DNA of 64,000 bases, taken from the NCBI GenBank assembly GCA_013399115.1, contig VXAA01000604.1, positions 853,307 to 917,306 of the forward strand. Reading direction: 5' to 3'. Of this stretch, positions 35,101 through 46,754 are shown piece after piece. The notes under the pieces are model-generated. The model was not told the DNA's origin. It worked only from the letters and a program-made list of their open reading frames with translations, and searched no databases. This stretch comes from Anseranas semipalmata (Eukaryota; Chordata; Aves; Anseriformes; Anseranatidae). Positions within the stretch are counted from its first letter, which is position 1. Each line of letters starts with the position of its first letter. The position numbers were made by a program, and so were the translations under genes.

Positions 35101-38100
35101 ACGCTCGCGTATCGTTGTGCAGCATCGCTCCGGCAGGCTGGATGGCTCCGGCTGTAGCGGCAGCGGATTAACTTTCTTTTCTCATTGTCTGGAGCGAGAC
35201 AGCAGTGAGCTGTGTGGCCAAGCCTGTCTGAGACTGGGGAACAAAAGAAGGATTTTTGCTGTCCTGGCTGGCTTGCTGCTGGAACTCCAACTCCTCCGGA
35301 GTCAATAACTAATCACAGGATTGTTTTGTGTCTCTTGTCTCCGCAGTGTGCGCTGCTCTCCGCTTCTCCCCCACCCGCGCACCACTTGTGCTCATCTTGA
35401 AAAACTGTTTGCTGCTTTCTTTGGCGAGGAGACATGCTGCGGCCTTCCCTCTTGTTTAACAAAATGGGAGAGCAAGTGGAGTGGAGCTCTGTCTGTCTGA
35501 TTTGCTTCCAAGTGTGACAAACGGGGTGTGATTGTGTGTTCTTTCCCTGGAGCAGCGCGGAGCTGGCAGAGGCGTAGCTCGTCTTTCTGAGCCGGAGTCA
35601 GGTAGGCAGGAGGGAGGCTCCCTTGCTGCGAGGAAGAAGCTCGTGGTTTTCTGTCCATCGCTTCTGGAGGCAGCTCCCCAACCCTCGCAGGGACCCCGCA
35701 AACAGGCACGAGCGGAGAGGGAGCGGGCAGGGCGGTGCGGGTGGCAGCAGATGGAGGTGCTCCGCTTGCAGCGTGTTGTGGAATGGCTTTTGCTAAAGTC
35801 ATCCCTCAGAGGAGAGGGGAAGAGGAGGAAGTACGTGTGGAGAAGCCACATAGCTGTTGGTTGACGTGGTGAGGTCTTGCTAGAGGCTGTCGCAGGCAGG
35901 AAGAGGACAGACCGTGCCCACTGTCCTCTGCTGGCTGGAGAAGGGGATGCTCGGGGTCTTCCGAGAGCAGAAGGGCCACGAGATGGTTGGGTTGTGTTGC
36001 AAGGCTCCTGCAGGTGTGACCTGTGCGAAAGCATGGAAAAAGGTGTTCTGCAGGGAACTGGGGCAAGTCTTTCCTCCTGCTCTCAGGGCGGCTGCTCCTG
36101 GAACAGGAGCACACCGGGGGCTGGGGTTTTTGCTTGGTGCCTGTTTACTTGAGGGCTGATCACGGCTAATCCCACGTGCTGGTGTGACCTCTGAAGACAG
36201 CGATTGCAGCGGAAGTTAACGATCTCTTGGTGCTCTTAAAACGTCTTGCGTGGAAGTGTAAAGTGCTTCAGAGGGGAGGAAAAGTGCAAAGGAGGCAGGC
36301 GGCTGTGAGCCAGCAGGGTTTTGTCTTGTGCCCAGGTGTGCCTGCCTGGGCTCCTTGTCCCCGTTCCGTGCCTCGGGTCTGAACCTGGAGGTGCAACAGC
36401 TTCAGACCACAAAGACGTGCAGGTTTCTGTCTGCTCGTGATGGCTCGGCAAAAGCGACTCCGCGTCCCCCAGCACTCTTTGATGGCCAGTTAAAAATAGC
36501 TGATGGTGTGCAGGTGTCGAGTGTGAGCTGGTTTTTTGCTGTGAATAAGCTTGGGAATGGAGGCTCTCCACCAGAAAGGGCTTAGCCCTGGCTGGGTACC
36601 GCTTTGTCTAGGATCACGTATCGCATTCAGGAGGGTGCTTGGTGGTTGAATCGAATGGATGAGCGAACTCCAGCGGGTGTGTCAGGACCCTGAGATGCTG
36701 GGTGGCTGCAGAGATATGGGGGTGTGCCGGGGTAAGGCACACACTGCTTTTGACCCCCTCAGCAAGATGAGGGGGGCAAGTTAGTGCCACTGGAATTATT
36801 TAGAGACCTAGTTTAAAAACATCCTGACCTTTGAGCACCTTAGTCTTGATTAAAAACCGGAGCTTATCAGATATCCGCAGCAAAAAGGCTGTTTCCGAGA
36901 AACATGAATCATTTCTGGAGCATTAATGCTTACAACTTCCAACCCTTTGTTCTTGCTGAGGGAGCCACATTCTCGGTCGTTCTGGCTCCAGCTGGAGGCA
37001 GCGATGCTGCAGCTTGCTCTTCATCCTCGTACGTACACACCCGCCTTAACCCCAGCTGTTCCCTGCAATAAGGTGTGGATAAAAATGGCTCGGAAGGCGG
37101 CATCTCCGGGGAGGAAAGCTCAACACGGGGGTTTGGTTTGGTGCCTTCTGGATGGGGGTGTCAGCGCGGGACTGGATGTCAGGTCTCGGGGTTTAGCTCC
37201 GAGTCCCCAATGCTCCGTTTTCTGTCTGCTTGGACATCTGCAGGTGTCTGGCCCGACTGTGAGGATTGTCTTATGAACTTGTCCCCCTCCTAGCATAGCA
37301 GGGATTTGTTATGGGTCTGGTGCTCTGGTAATAACAAGAACATAAGTTGTCTTTCCAAACTGATGATCGTGCTATAAATAGAGAATCCAGCTGCTTGCGT
37401 TGAACGGCATCAAAGAAAATCATAGGAGCAGCTCTTATGCAGAATGAAGTGGATTCTGGCTGCTTTCTCCCAAGTCACTGGGGCTGGGGGAGGAGTATTT
37501 CTTGACAGCTGAGACGTGCGAAAGCAACGCTTGAGAGCTCGGCGTGGCGTGTGAAATCTTCAGCGGGGAGCACCGGCCCCGGGTGGCTGGGCTCTCCCAT
37601 CGCGCCGTCCTGAGAGCCGGGCTGCGCGGGTACCCGGCTGTAACGGAGGGTCGCTGGACGCAGGGCGGCTTTATTGCTTATAAATGGGGCTCTCCAGGAG
37701 AAGGCACTCGAGACCTCCCCTGCTGGGTGGGGGTGAGCCGGCTCCGGGCGGCACGCTGCGGCTGCTGCCCTGCGAGCTGCCTGCCTGGGGCAGCGCCGTG
37801 GTGCGGGGCTGCGTGAGGTCGCTTGTCCCCGTGCTGTTGTCTCCTTGTAGATGGGCTCCAGCCCCTCGCACCGAAACTGTTGTTTCCAGGATGTCCGAGC
37901 GGTTGTGAGCTTGCTTCTTGGGTCTTTCTCAGCAGTGTTGTGGAGACAGGCTCGCTCGGGACGCCTGGTGATGACAGTGTTGTCCATGGTGCATCCTTTC
38001 GGCCCGGTAGGGGATGTTCAGCCTCTTACCGACCTTTTTCCGGCTGGTATCGAGCAGACTTTGCGACTGTTCCTCTCCCTGATGCTGAGGAACGAGTCCT

Positions 38101-41100
38101 GGAGAGTGCATGCCCAGGGGTGTCCCTTGAGCCCCAGGAGGGGACGGAGGAGCGTCACCTCCTCTCCTCCGCACCGGTGCTGTGTCTGCAGGACCGGCTG
38201 GCGCTGGGCAGACCTGCAGCCCTGCGTCAGGCGGTGCTTTGGGTGGCGGTGAGGGGCTGCCAAAGCGAGCGCTGGCCAGCAGGAGTTGTTTGAGCCACAG
38301 CTCCTGGAGAAGTGTATCCGAGTCCCAGCAGAACGTGGGGGTGACTCGGTCCCGCAGCAGAGTCTGGCCCGAAGGAGCCGTTGTGCTTCGGCATTACGCT
38401 AAGCCTGTTAAGCATGAATTTCCAGAACTCTTTGAAGCCTTTATTTAGAAAGAGCCTGAAAAGGGAGTAGTCTGGGGTGAATCAACCTCTGTGTGGTGAG
38501 CAGAGAAACCTGATCACCGGTTATCTGCCCGCGGTGGCTTTTGCACCCAGCATGGAGGGGCGAGGGAAGAGGCTGTCGGGGGGGCGAGGTCGCTAAACCT
38601 GCCCGGGTGCGGGCAGAGCGGAGCTGGCGGCGGTCGCGGACGGGGTCCGAGGACATCAGAGAGCTCGGCCTCCCCAGCCACTCCGTGCCGCGAGGAAGGG
38701 ACAATCGGTTTGTGAATGAGTTTGAAGGGGCAGTTTGTTACAGCGCGGACCCGACTCGTCTTCAAGCACCTAGCGAACGCCTGCCGGGACCCGCGGTGTG
38801 GTCGGCTGGTGGGGTTTCTTGCTGGGTTCTTCCGTTTTTAGACAAGGAAGTCAACTGTAGTGGAATATCCTAACTGCTTTGGCCTTAAGTGCTGGGTGGA
38901 AACCTATTTCAGTTTGGGCAAGCTATAAAAAAAGAAGTGGTTCCTCGCTTCTGTTTCAGCGCTGCTCGGCCCGAGGAAGGGTGGCTGTGGCCGGGCTCAA
39001 GCGCTGGGTGCTGGCGGGTGCTGGCATCTGGCAGCGTTCCTGGGCTCTGCTGTCTGGCTGCACCTCGGCCCTGTGGGGCCTGCATTCCCCCCCACAGGGC
39101 TGTTAGGGGCCTACCCCTGAAGATCGAGATGTTCTGTTTATGTATGCGCAGCCTTGGTTTGCTTTGGAGAGCATGGTTTGTTTAAATCCAGGTTGCCCGG
39201 CGCTTCCAAAAGCAACTGGAAGTTCCTCATGTCCCCTGGGAAGGATGACTGCGAGTTAGGATCTGCCTTTTCAGGGGATCGTGAGTAAACCTTGCCTGGA
39301 CCTCACTGGGATACGAGGGGTTCCTGCGCTCCTGGCCAAGCCGGCAGTGTGTGTGGCCGGCAGCGCGTGGCTCGGCGGAGCCGGGTGTCACGCTACCGCG
39401 CTGTGCCGAGCCTTGTGCAGGAAGGAAGGCGAGCAGCGGGGCGCGGGCATTGGCAGCGGTCGTGCTGGCTGAGATCTGCTGGTAACGAGCTGAACCGCCC
39501 TTAGCCGGGGCACGGCTCGTGCTGTAAGCCCTGCTCGGAGCCCAGTCCCGTCCTGGTGAAATCGCAGCCTGCTCTCTCGTGGACGGGCCGGCAGGAGCGA
39601 GTCTCGAGCACAGCCCTGGAAGGAGGACAGGCTCGTCTATCTCCACACAGGTCAGAGTTTCCCCTCTCTGAGCTTTTCTCCAGAGAAGCAGAAAGGAAGG
39701 AGGTTTTCTGAGGCTGAATGCTGGCCTTGCGCACCAGGGAAGGTCCCCGTGAAATGACTGCGCTGTCCCCTCCAGCCTTCTGTTTGTCTGCAACCCCTCC
39801 ACATTTCTGATGGATATTGGGAGAGGAGGCTGTGAGAGCTGGCAGCGCAGCTGAGGTGGGTGGCTGGCACGAAGATTTTCCCAGTGAGCATGAGATCTGC
39901 CTCTCTGTGCCAAATACCGAGTTTCCTGCGGTGCCTCCTGTAGTGCTGCCCGATCTGGCTGTTCGCAGCGCTCGGGGGCGTCTGCACCTGCCGGGAGGGA
40001 GATGCCGGTCCCTCGGCGCGCAGCTGACGGTGCTCGGGTGCTCCGGGTGCCCCGGAGCTCAGGTCGGCTGTGATGCTGCAGCCCCCGCTGCCCTTGCAGG
40101 CTCCCAGGGCAGAGCAGCCCCATTGCTCCCCGCTTTTCTCGCCAGCCTGGGCGCTGCAGCATGGGACCTACATCAGCCTGAAGCTTATGGAGAACTCCTC
40201 TTTTTGCGAGGGGTGGTTTTGAGGGAAGGGGATGCCGGGGGAGCCCTTCCTGCAGCGTGTTCGGCAGCAGCACTCCGGGAACCGAGGTGAAGGCTCTGTG
40301 CGGGTGCTGCGGCGTTCCGTGCCCTTGGGCAGCGGGCTCTGTGGCACGCGGCCGTGCCCCTCCGGGTGGCCTTGCTCGCTGCTGAGGCTTTCTCCCACAG
40401 GCTGACGGGGGTGAAGACAGGCTCGTTAAACGTGCTCAACCGGAGATTTTGTTCCAGATGTTCAAGATGACCCTGTTCCTCCGAGGGCAGCTGGAGCGCT
40501 GATAAAACTCTGTGATGCTATAAATAAACCTGGCAGCTCTGCAAGAGAGAAAAGCCTTCGCTTTGAACAGAAGTTCGTCCTAAGGAGCCCAACACTTTGC
40601 TTTCTCCCTTTGGGATGTCTGTAGACTCCTGATTTTGCGGAGAGGCTGGAAAACACAGGCTTCCCTGCTCTCACCCGTGATGGGGAGAAGCGCTTGCGAA
40701 GGGGAGGGGATTGGCCCTGCCTGGGAGAGGACGTGGACGGGGGTCCCAGCTCTGCATCTGCAGCACACGCCTGCACGGCCCCTCGTTGGAGACCCGGGCA
40801 TTTCTAGATGAGAACACCCTCAGCGTATTGACTGCAGGGTGGTCCCAGCGCCCATCGGGGCTGGTGCACGGGGAGCCTGGCCCGTCCTGGTCGGAAGCGA
40901 GCAGCGGCACAGGAACGAGGACGGTGACTCCGTGGTGTCGCTTGGAGCCTGCCCGCAGTCTCCGAGGAGGAGCCGCGGTGGCTGTGACTTGTGCGTGTTG
41001 CGGGAGGTGGGATGTCCCCCTGGGCTCGGGGAGCGGCGGCCGGGTCCTGCGTCTGCGGGAGGCTGTCGTGGTGTGGGAGGTGCTGCTGGGCACACGTCAG

Positions 41101-42969
41101 CTCCAGACAGGTCAGCTCCCGGGGCCTGGCTGCGGGCTTGGGTTGGATTTGAGATGGAAAGCATGAGCAACTCTTCTAGACAAGTCCTGAGAGCACAGGG
41201 CTGTCCTCCTTCCACGGCTGGAGGCCGAGTCCCCTTCCTGCCCCTGTGCTGAGCTCCGGGGAAGGAGACCGAAGCTCGCCAGACAGTCCTTCGCTTTGTG
41301 CCAGACCCACCGCTGCCTCCAGACTTCAGCGCGAGCTCTGCTCCTGCCTCGCTGGCTTGTGAAACACCCAGGACTATTTGTGTCTCAAGAACTGACAGGA
41401 AGGACTCAGAAGGATGGGGACAGCTGAGAATTAATTAGGAACTGCTGGTTTAATTAGTAGTGTCTCGGTGTATTGGTGCATGAGGGTTGGGAGCCAGGGA
41501 GAGCAGCGTACTTTGTGAGCTTCCAGGAGGACGGATGCGACCCTTTCTGTCTGAGCTTGTACCGGTGCGTTGTGTAAAGCTGATCGCTCTACAAGGCCTC
41601 ATCGTGCCACTTTTTGTGGTCTCAGCTTCTTTAGTGCGCATTTTTCATGGAGCTTTTCTAGGAATCACCCAGCCTCTACAACCTGCTCGAGGGTAACTTC
41701 TCCTGTGTGCAGGTCTCACTGCCTCCCGGGCTTTCCATCTTCCCAGCACCGTCCGGCCCTGCTGTGCTGGGCGTGGGGATAACCCCAAAACTTCACCTGA
41801 GCCAGGGTAGGGGCTTTACAGGACCGGGAGATCTCAGGGCTCACCAAAACTTGTGCTCTGTCACTTGGAGCTGGTGGGTTCACCGTGCGGCGAAGCTGCG
41901 GCACTGTGTGTTGAGGTGGCTCGGCAAGACCCTCGTGCCCAGGCAGGTGACCCTAGGAGTTGCATTACCAGTTTGCTGAGGTTGGTGCTGCTGTGATGAG
42001 ACCTGTTCTCCTTGTGGCCCAGCCTGGCTCTCCCAAAGCCTCTCGAGTCCCCAAAACCAGCCCTGGTGGGGACGGTGGCTCATGCGCTCCTGGCTGGGGC
42101 CGAGAAGAGGGAAGGTCTCTCGGCTGCCGCGGGCTGAAGGTCTCACTTCCCCTCCCCGAAGAGGCAGCCCCAGATGCTGCTGCCGCAACAGCCCGTCAGT
42201 CTGCAGGGGCTGCTGCTTCCCGCTGCCATCGAGCTGTGGTGGCCGTGGCTCGGGGCCACCTGTCCCCTCCCGGGGCCGGGGAGAGGCGGCTCCGTCCCCA
42301 CACACGTGGATGGCAGCTGGAGAGAATCTAATTAAAACGTGGTGACAGCGGCCTGCCGCGGCTCCGGTGGAGAGGGGTGAGGAAAGGGGTTCTCTGGGCT
42401 GGTTTCCATGAAACAAAGACTTATCTGATGCAGACTCGCTGGGCGCTCACAGCCCTTTCTCCCCCCTTCTGCTCCCCCTGCTATCTGGACCCCGGCACGC
42501 ACCAGCCCTTCTGCAAGCACCTGCCGGGGGGTTCTGTGAGTGCTGGCACCTCGCAGTCCCCCACCTCCTGCGGGGCGGTGTCGTGTGCTGTCACCTTGGG
42601 TCCCCATCCCAGCTGAAGCCCCTGGCTCGGTCGGAGGCCAGGTACTGGCTCCTGTGGGCTTCAGCTGGCAGAAATCCGGGGCTGTTCATAGCTGCCCCTT
42701 CAGAGCCCAGCGCTCGCCTCTTCCTCCATCCTCGCGGCAGCAGAAGGAAAGCACCAGGACGCCGGCAGCGCCGCGCCGGTGGGACGGCACGCTCGTCCTG
42801 CGCGAGCCGCCTGCTGTCGCTTTGCGTGGGCTTTCCCCGCCGTGAGATGGGACTTGAAGCTGCTTGGGACCGGCTGCTGCTCGGGGAGGGCTGTGCCGGT
42901 GACTCTGCTTGCTCAGCACGTGACTGGATTTTGGAAATCGGGGAGGGGGGGGGGGGAGGCCTCTGCTGT

Positions 42970-42992
42970 NNNNNNNNNNNNNNNNNNNNNNN
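42970..42992. other. Small assembly gap (23 N) in a G-rich repeat
   Basis: The gap is bordered by a long G-run and the word CCTCTGCTGT on the left, and by a G-run, then TCCTCTGCTGT on the right. It looks like a collapsed or unreadable G-rich tandem repeat. Confidence 0.9.
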
Positions 42993-44170
42993 GGGGGAAG
43001 TCCTCTGCTGTCCCCTTGCCTGCGATGCAGCACCGGCTGCCCTGGGGAGGGCAGCTCACTGGGTCGACAGAAGTAATGAGAGGTGTACGGCTGCTCTCCT
43101 GAAGTCACCCTGGGGGAAGGCGACCGTGCCCAGCTCCTGGCATCTCTATTTTTACTTAGGGCAGAGATGGATATGGCTGGGCTGTCTCCTTTTATTTCCA
43201 GCATTTGGCGAGCGCTGCCGTGCGTCGCTAAAGATGTGGCTGGCTGGATGCAGAGCTGCTGCTTCTCCGAGGGCCGGGGGACCGCAGGGGCAAAGGGCCC
43301 TTGCCTTCCGCATGGCTTCATAATCCCCTTCTCTTCTCCTTGCTGCTCTTTGCCTCGCCCCTCCACTTCCTTCACAGTTTTTTGGCTTTTTTTTCCTGTA
43401 TTTATCTAAAGCAACCTGGGTAAACGGAAAGCAGGAGCCTGGTAACTGGAGCCACTGGTAGCACTGGATGCCGGAGGCAGTTTTTATGGGTTTCTATCAA
43501 TTGGAATTGGCCTGTTTTGAAGTAGGAACTCTTCTTATTTGCTATATCTGCAACTTGGCACAGAGACTGCCTGCAGGGAGACCTTGGAAAGTCTGACTGT
43601 GCATTTAGCTCCCTGGCAGCCACGCTGACGAGCTTTGCACCTCCGGTGGCTCCAGTTGCAGCAGCTCTGACTGTGCCGCCTTGCCAGGCCGGTCCCGCTG
43701 ACTCCGTTTTTAGCTCGCAGCTGCCCCCAGCACCGCGTGCCTGGGTTCTGCCCGTCAGCTGCTCCGTGTCCCACCTCCCGCTCGTGAACAGGAGTCCCTA
43801 CGCCACAGCCGGGCGAGTCCCCAGCATCTTCCTCTCCCCCCAGGTCCCGGCATGCTCGTGGGGAGGCTGCTTCGTAGCTGGCTGCTCCAAAACCCGGTCG
43901 GGTTGCTGTGAAAGTGCCTTCAAGCTTTTCTGCTTGGCGCTTTTGCGTTTTGCCCCTTTGCTTGCCCTAACACATCCCACAGGCCGTGCAGAAACACGGC
44001 AGCCAGGGTGTCCTGCCGGGCCTCCGGTGCCGTCCCAGAAGAGCTCGGGGACTGGTTGGGGGTCAGGTCGCTGTCCCACAGCCAGGGTGTGAAGGAGCAG
44101 GGGCAAAACCTCCGTGGGGCAGCAGGGGATGCTGTGGGCCCACAGCAGTTTCTTGCCGATAATCTCCTCG

Positions 44171-44214
44171 ACAAGAGCCCGTGACAAGGAATACAAGAGC
44201 CCGTGACAAGGAAT
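44171..44214. repeat. Perfect 22-bp tandem duplication
   Basis: Two adjacent identical 22-base copies (44171-44192 and 44193-44214), each starting ACAAGAGCCC and ending GACAAGGAAT, lie within ARRDC1 intron 1. The lack of differences suggests a recent slippage event. Confidence 0.9.
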
Positions 44215-44360
44215 GCTCCCCGTGCAAACCCACGATCACAGCGACCATCAGGACTGGGGCTGGAGAGCGCTGCCCCTGGGGAGGACCCAGGACCCAGGGA
44301 TCTCTCTCCAGGGCCCGAGGCCTTCCCTCCTCTTCAGGCTGGCGGTGGCCGAGCCAATTT

Positions 44361-44387
44361 GGCTTCTCAGTGGTTAATTGAGAAGCC
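44361..44387. repeat. Short perfect inverted repeat (9-bp stem)
   Basis: GGCTTCTCA at 44361-44369 pairs with TGAGAAGCC at 44379-44387 around a 9-base loop. It may be chance and no function is implied. Confidence 0.6.
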
Positions 44388-46643
44388 TTGGAGCTGACAG
44401 CCCTGTGTCCGAGATGGAAAACCCGTTAGCTAGCTGCGGAAGGGCTTTAGGACGAGGTCCAGCGGAGCCCTGAGCTGTGTTGCAGGGGAGCCCAGCATCG
44501 CAGCAGGGAACGCAGCCACGGGCTGGCTCCGTGTGCCGGGCTGCGGGGCTGCCGCCTGCGGTCACCGAGTCTCTGCGTCCCGTGGGAAGGGAGATGGGGC
44601 CACGGCGTCTGCGTTGGAGCGTGCCCACCCGCCTGCCGCCCAGGGACAGGAGCGCCTGAGCACCGCAGTGCAGCAGGCGGGCTCAGGAAAGGCTGTCATC
44701 CCCTTATCTGGGCGTTGCAACAGATGGTGGTTAGCTGTAAACTTTTCAGCTGGTCGTTATCTCTAAACTGTGGCTGAGGGAGGCTGTGGGGAGCGCGTTC
44801 AGGGGCTGTCCCTCCTGGAGGGTGTAAACGTTCTCCGGTTCTCGATTGGGCTCTTCTCCCATTTCCCGTGTGAAAATGTGGGAGTGGTGTGGCCCGGTCT
44901 GGCTTGGACCAGGCGTGCTCCGTGCCGCGGTGCTGGCCCAGCTCTCCTCTTTGTCCCCGGCCTCAGAGGTGCCAGCGTTCGTCGCAGACACGGCCAGAGA
45001 GCCAGCGCGTGTCGGTGCCTGATTAATGAGAGCTGGCGGCTGGAGCCGCTTGTCCCGTGCCCTCGAGCATGAAACAGCGCCTGGGCTGCGACGGGCTCGG
45101 GCGCTCGAGGTCGCGGCCAGGCTGTGACCGCGTGGGAGCAGGGCTGCGGGGAGGCTGTTCCTCCTTGTGGGACTGGGGGCTGTGAGCCCAGAGGAGCCGG
45201 TTCAGCCCGCACGCATGTGGCAAAGCGCAGGGAAGGGGACTGGGGTGAGAACTATGCATTCCCCATGCAGAAGAGGGCTGGATTTGGGTTTCTTTCCGCC
45301 TTGAGTCAGCGTGGAGGATGCGGTCGGGCGAGACGCCTCCGTGGAGCAGGAGGGGAGCTCGGAAGGCAGCGCAAGCTGGCCGCCTGCCTCCCGGGAGGAG
45401 GCTTCCCGGGAGATGCCACTTGGATGCGGGGAAGCAGATGGGTGAGATGGGAGAAGAGCCTGGCTGGTAGCTCCTGCCGCCTTCCCGTGAGCACAAGTGT
45501 TCACCTGGCAGATCCGGCGAGGGAGTGCTGTGGGATCTCGTAAAGCTGTTGCAAAACCCGGTGGGAATCGGGCCAGGAGATGCTAAGGCTGGGGCAGCCC
45601 CGAAGTCCCGTCTCGTGCTGGGGTGGCTCTGTCTGCGTCCTCCCTGCGTGGGGAAGCACCACGGATGTCTCTTGCTGCGTGGCAACAAGCAGGGCGAGCT
45701 CGGGGCCGACCACCCCATGGCAAGGCACAAACATAGCTCAAATCCTCTTTGCTTTGGGGGCGTCGGACGGCATCTCAAATGCTTCTAGACCTGGCTGTGC
45801 GGCCCTGCTGTGAGCCCGGTGTCTAACAGGAGGAGGAAGGCACTCGCTCTGGCTGCTGAGAAGCGCTGTGCTTGTCGACAGGCCAGAGGTCCTGGTGCAG
45901 GGCGAGCGTGAGCAGGCAAAGGGCTTCTGCTGCAGTGCTTTGAAGCAGAGACCGGCCCCCAGGGGCTGGGGGTGTCCCTGGGGTGGGTGGGCTGCGGGCT
46001 CGAGCAGCAGCCGGGCTTGTTAGTGCTGTGCTGGAGAGTGCAGTTCGCTGCTGCTGCTGCAGTCAGGGCTGTCAGCCTTGTGTAGCCTGGGTAATGGGCT
46101 CGTGCCCAGCACCTCTCCTCCCAGAGCCAGCGGGATGCTCGGGATGCTCGGCTCCTTGTGGGGTGGGAGGTGGCGAAGCCCTCGGCCGCTCGTCCCTGCC
46201 TGCCCGGGGACACCCGAGCCTACGGCAGGGCGGCGTTGCCACAAAGGTCTCTGCTCTGAACCTGAGTGCGGGGGCTGACGTGGATGTTGGGAGGGGACGT
46301 TGGTTTGTTTGGGAGAGAGCTAGGGAGAGGGTTACCTCTCGGGGAGCCGGGGTCACTGCTGTTAGGGCCTTTCGCAGTGCACGGAGGGCAGCACAAGGAC
46401 CTCAGTGGTGCTGAGAGCTGGGAATAGCGCTGGGGCAGCAGAGGGAGTGCAGTAGTGCTGAGAGGAAGGGGAAAATGTGCTTCTGAGCTGGAAGTGTGAC
46501 CCAGTTCCCCCGCTCCTTTTTTCCACCCCCTGTGCGTTCGTGAGGTTCTGCTCCTGTACAAGTCCCCGTGGGGTCCCTGAAGCAAGTCTGAAGCTGTGGT
46601 TTTGCTTTCTCCCAGTGCTTACTCGTGTGGTTTCTGTTAACAG

Positions 46644-46754
46644 CCATCAAGGTGAGCTGCGTTGGATTCTGTGGGGTGTCTAACAAGATCAATGACACCG
46701 CCTGGACCGTGGAGGAGCAGTACTTCAACAGCACGCTGTCTCTGGCAGACAAAG
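46644..46754 (+). CDS. ARRDC1: ARRDC1 coding exon 2
   Basis: Encodes IKVSCVGFCGVSNK, then DTAWTVEEQYFNSTLSLADK, of the arrestin N domain. Acceptor TTCTGTTAACAG, donor GTAAGG. It starts and ends in phase 1, so a preceding exon ending in G is needed to complete the first codon (Ala). Confidence 0.94.

Larger units (their letters stand above)
32185..46643 (+). other. ARRDC1 intron 1 (inferred), no other gene seen
   Basis: About 14.5 kb of CpG-dense, GC-rich DNA with several lower-GC patches (33.83-33.93, 34.14-34.50, 36.80-36.95 and 37.30-37.45 kb) that could be conserved non-coding elements. The long frames here, such as 39227-40273 minus, lack recognisable domains. It also holds a small assembly gap, a 22-bp tandem duplication and a short hairpin, which are listed separately. 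Confidence 0.5.

Noticed and set aside
39227..40273. 348-codon open frame on the minus strand within ARRDC1 intron 1
   Set aside because: High GC content removes stop codons. No conserved motif and no plausible start context were seen.
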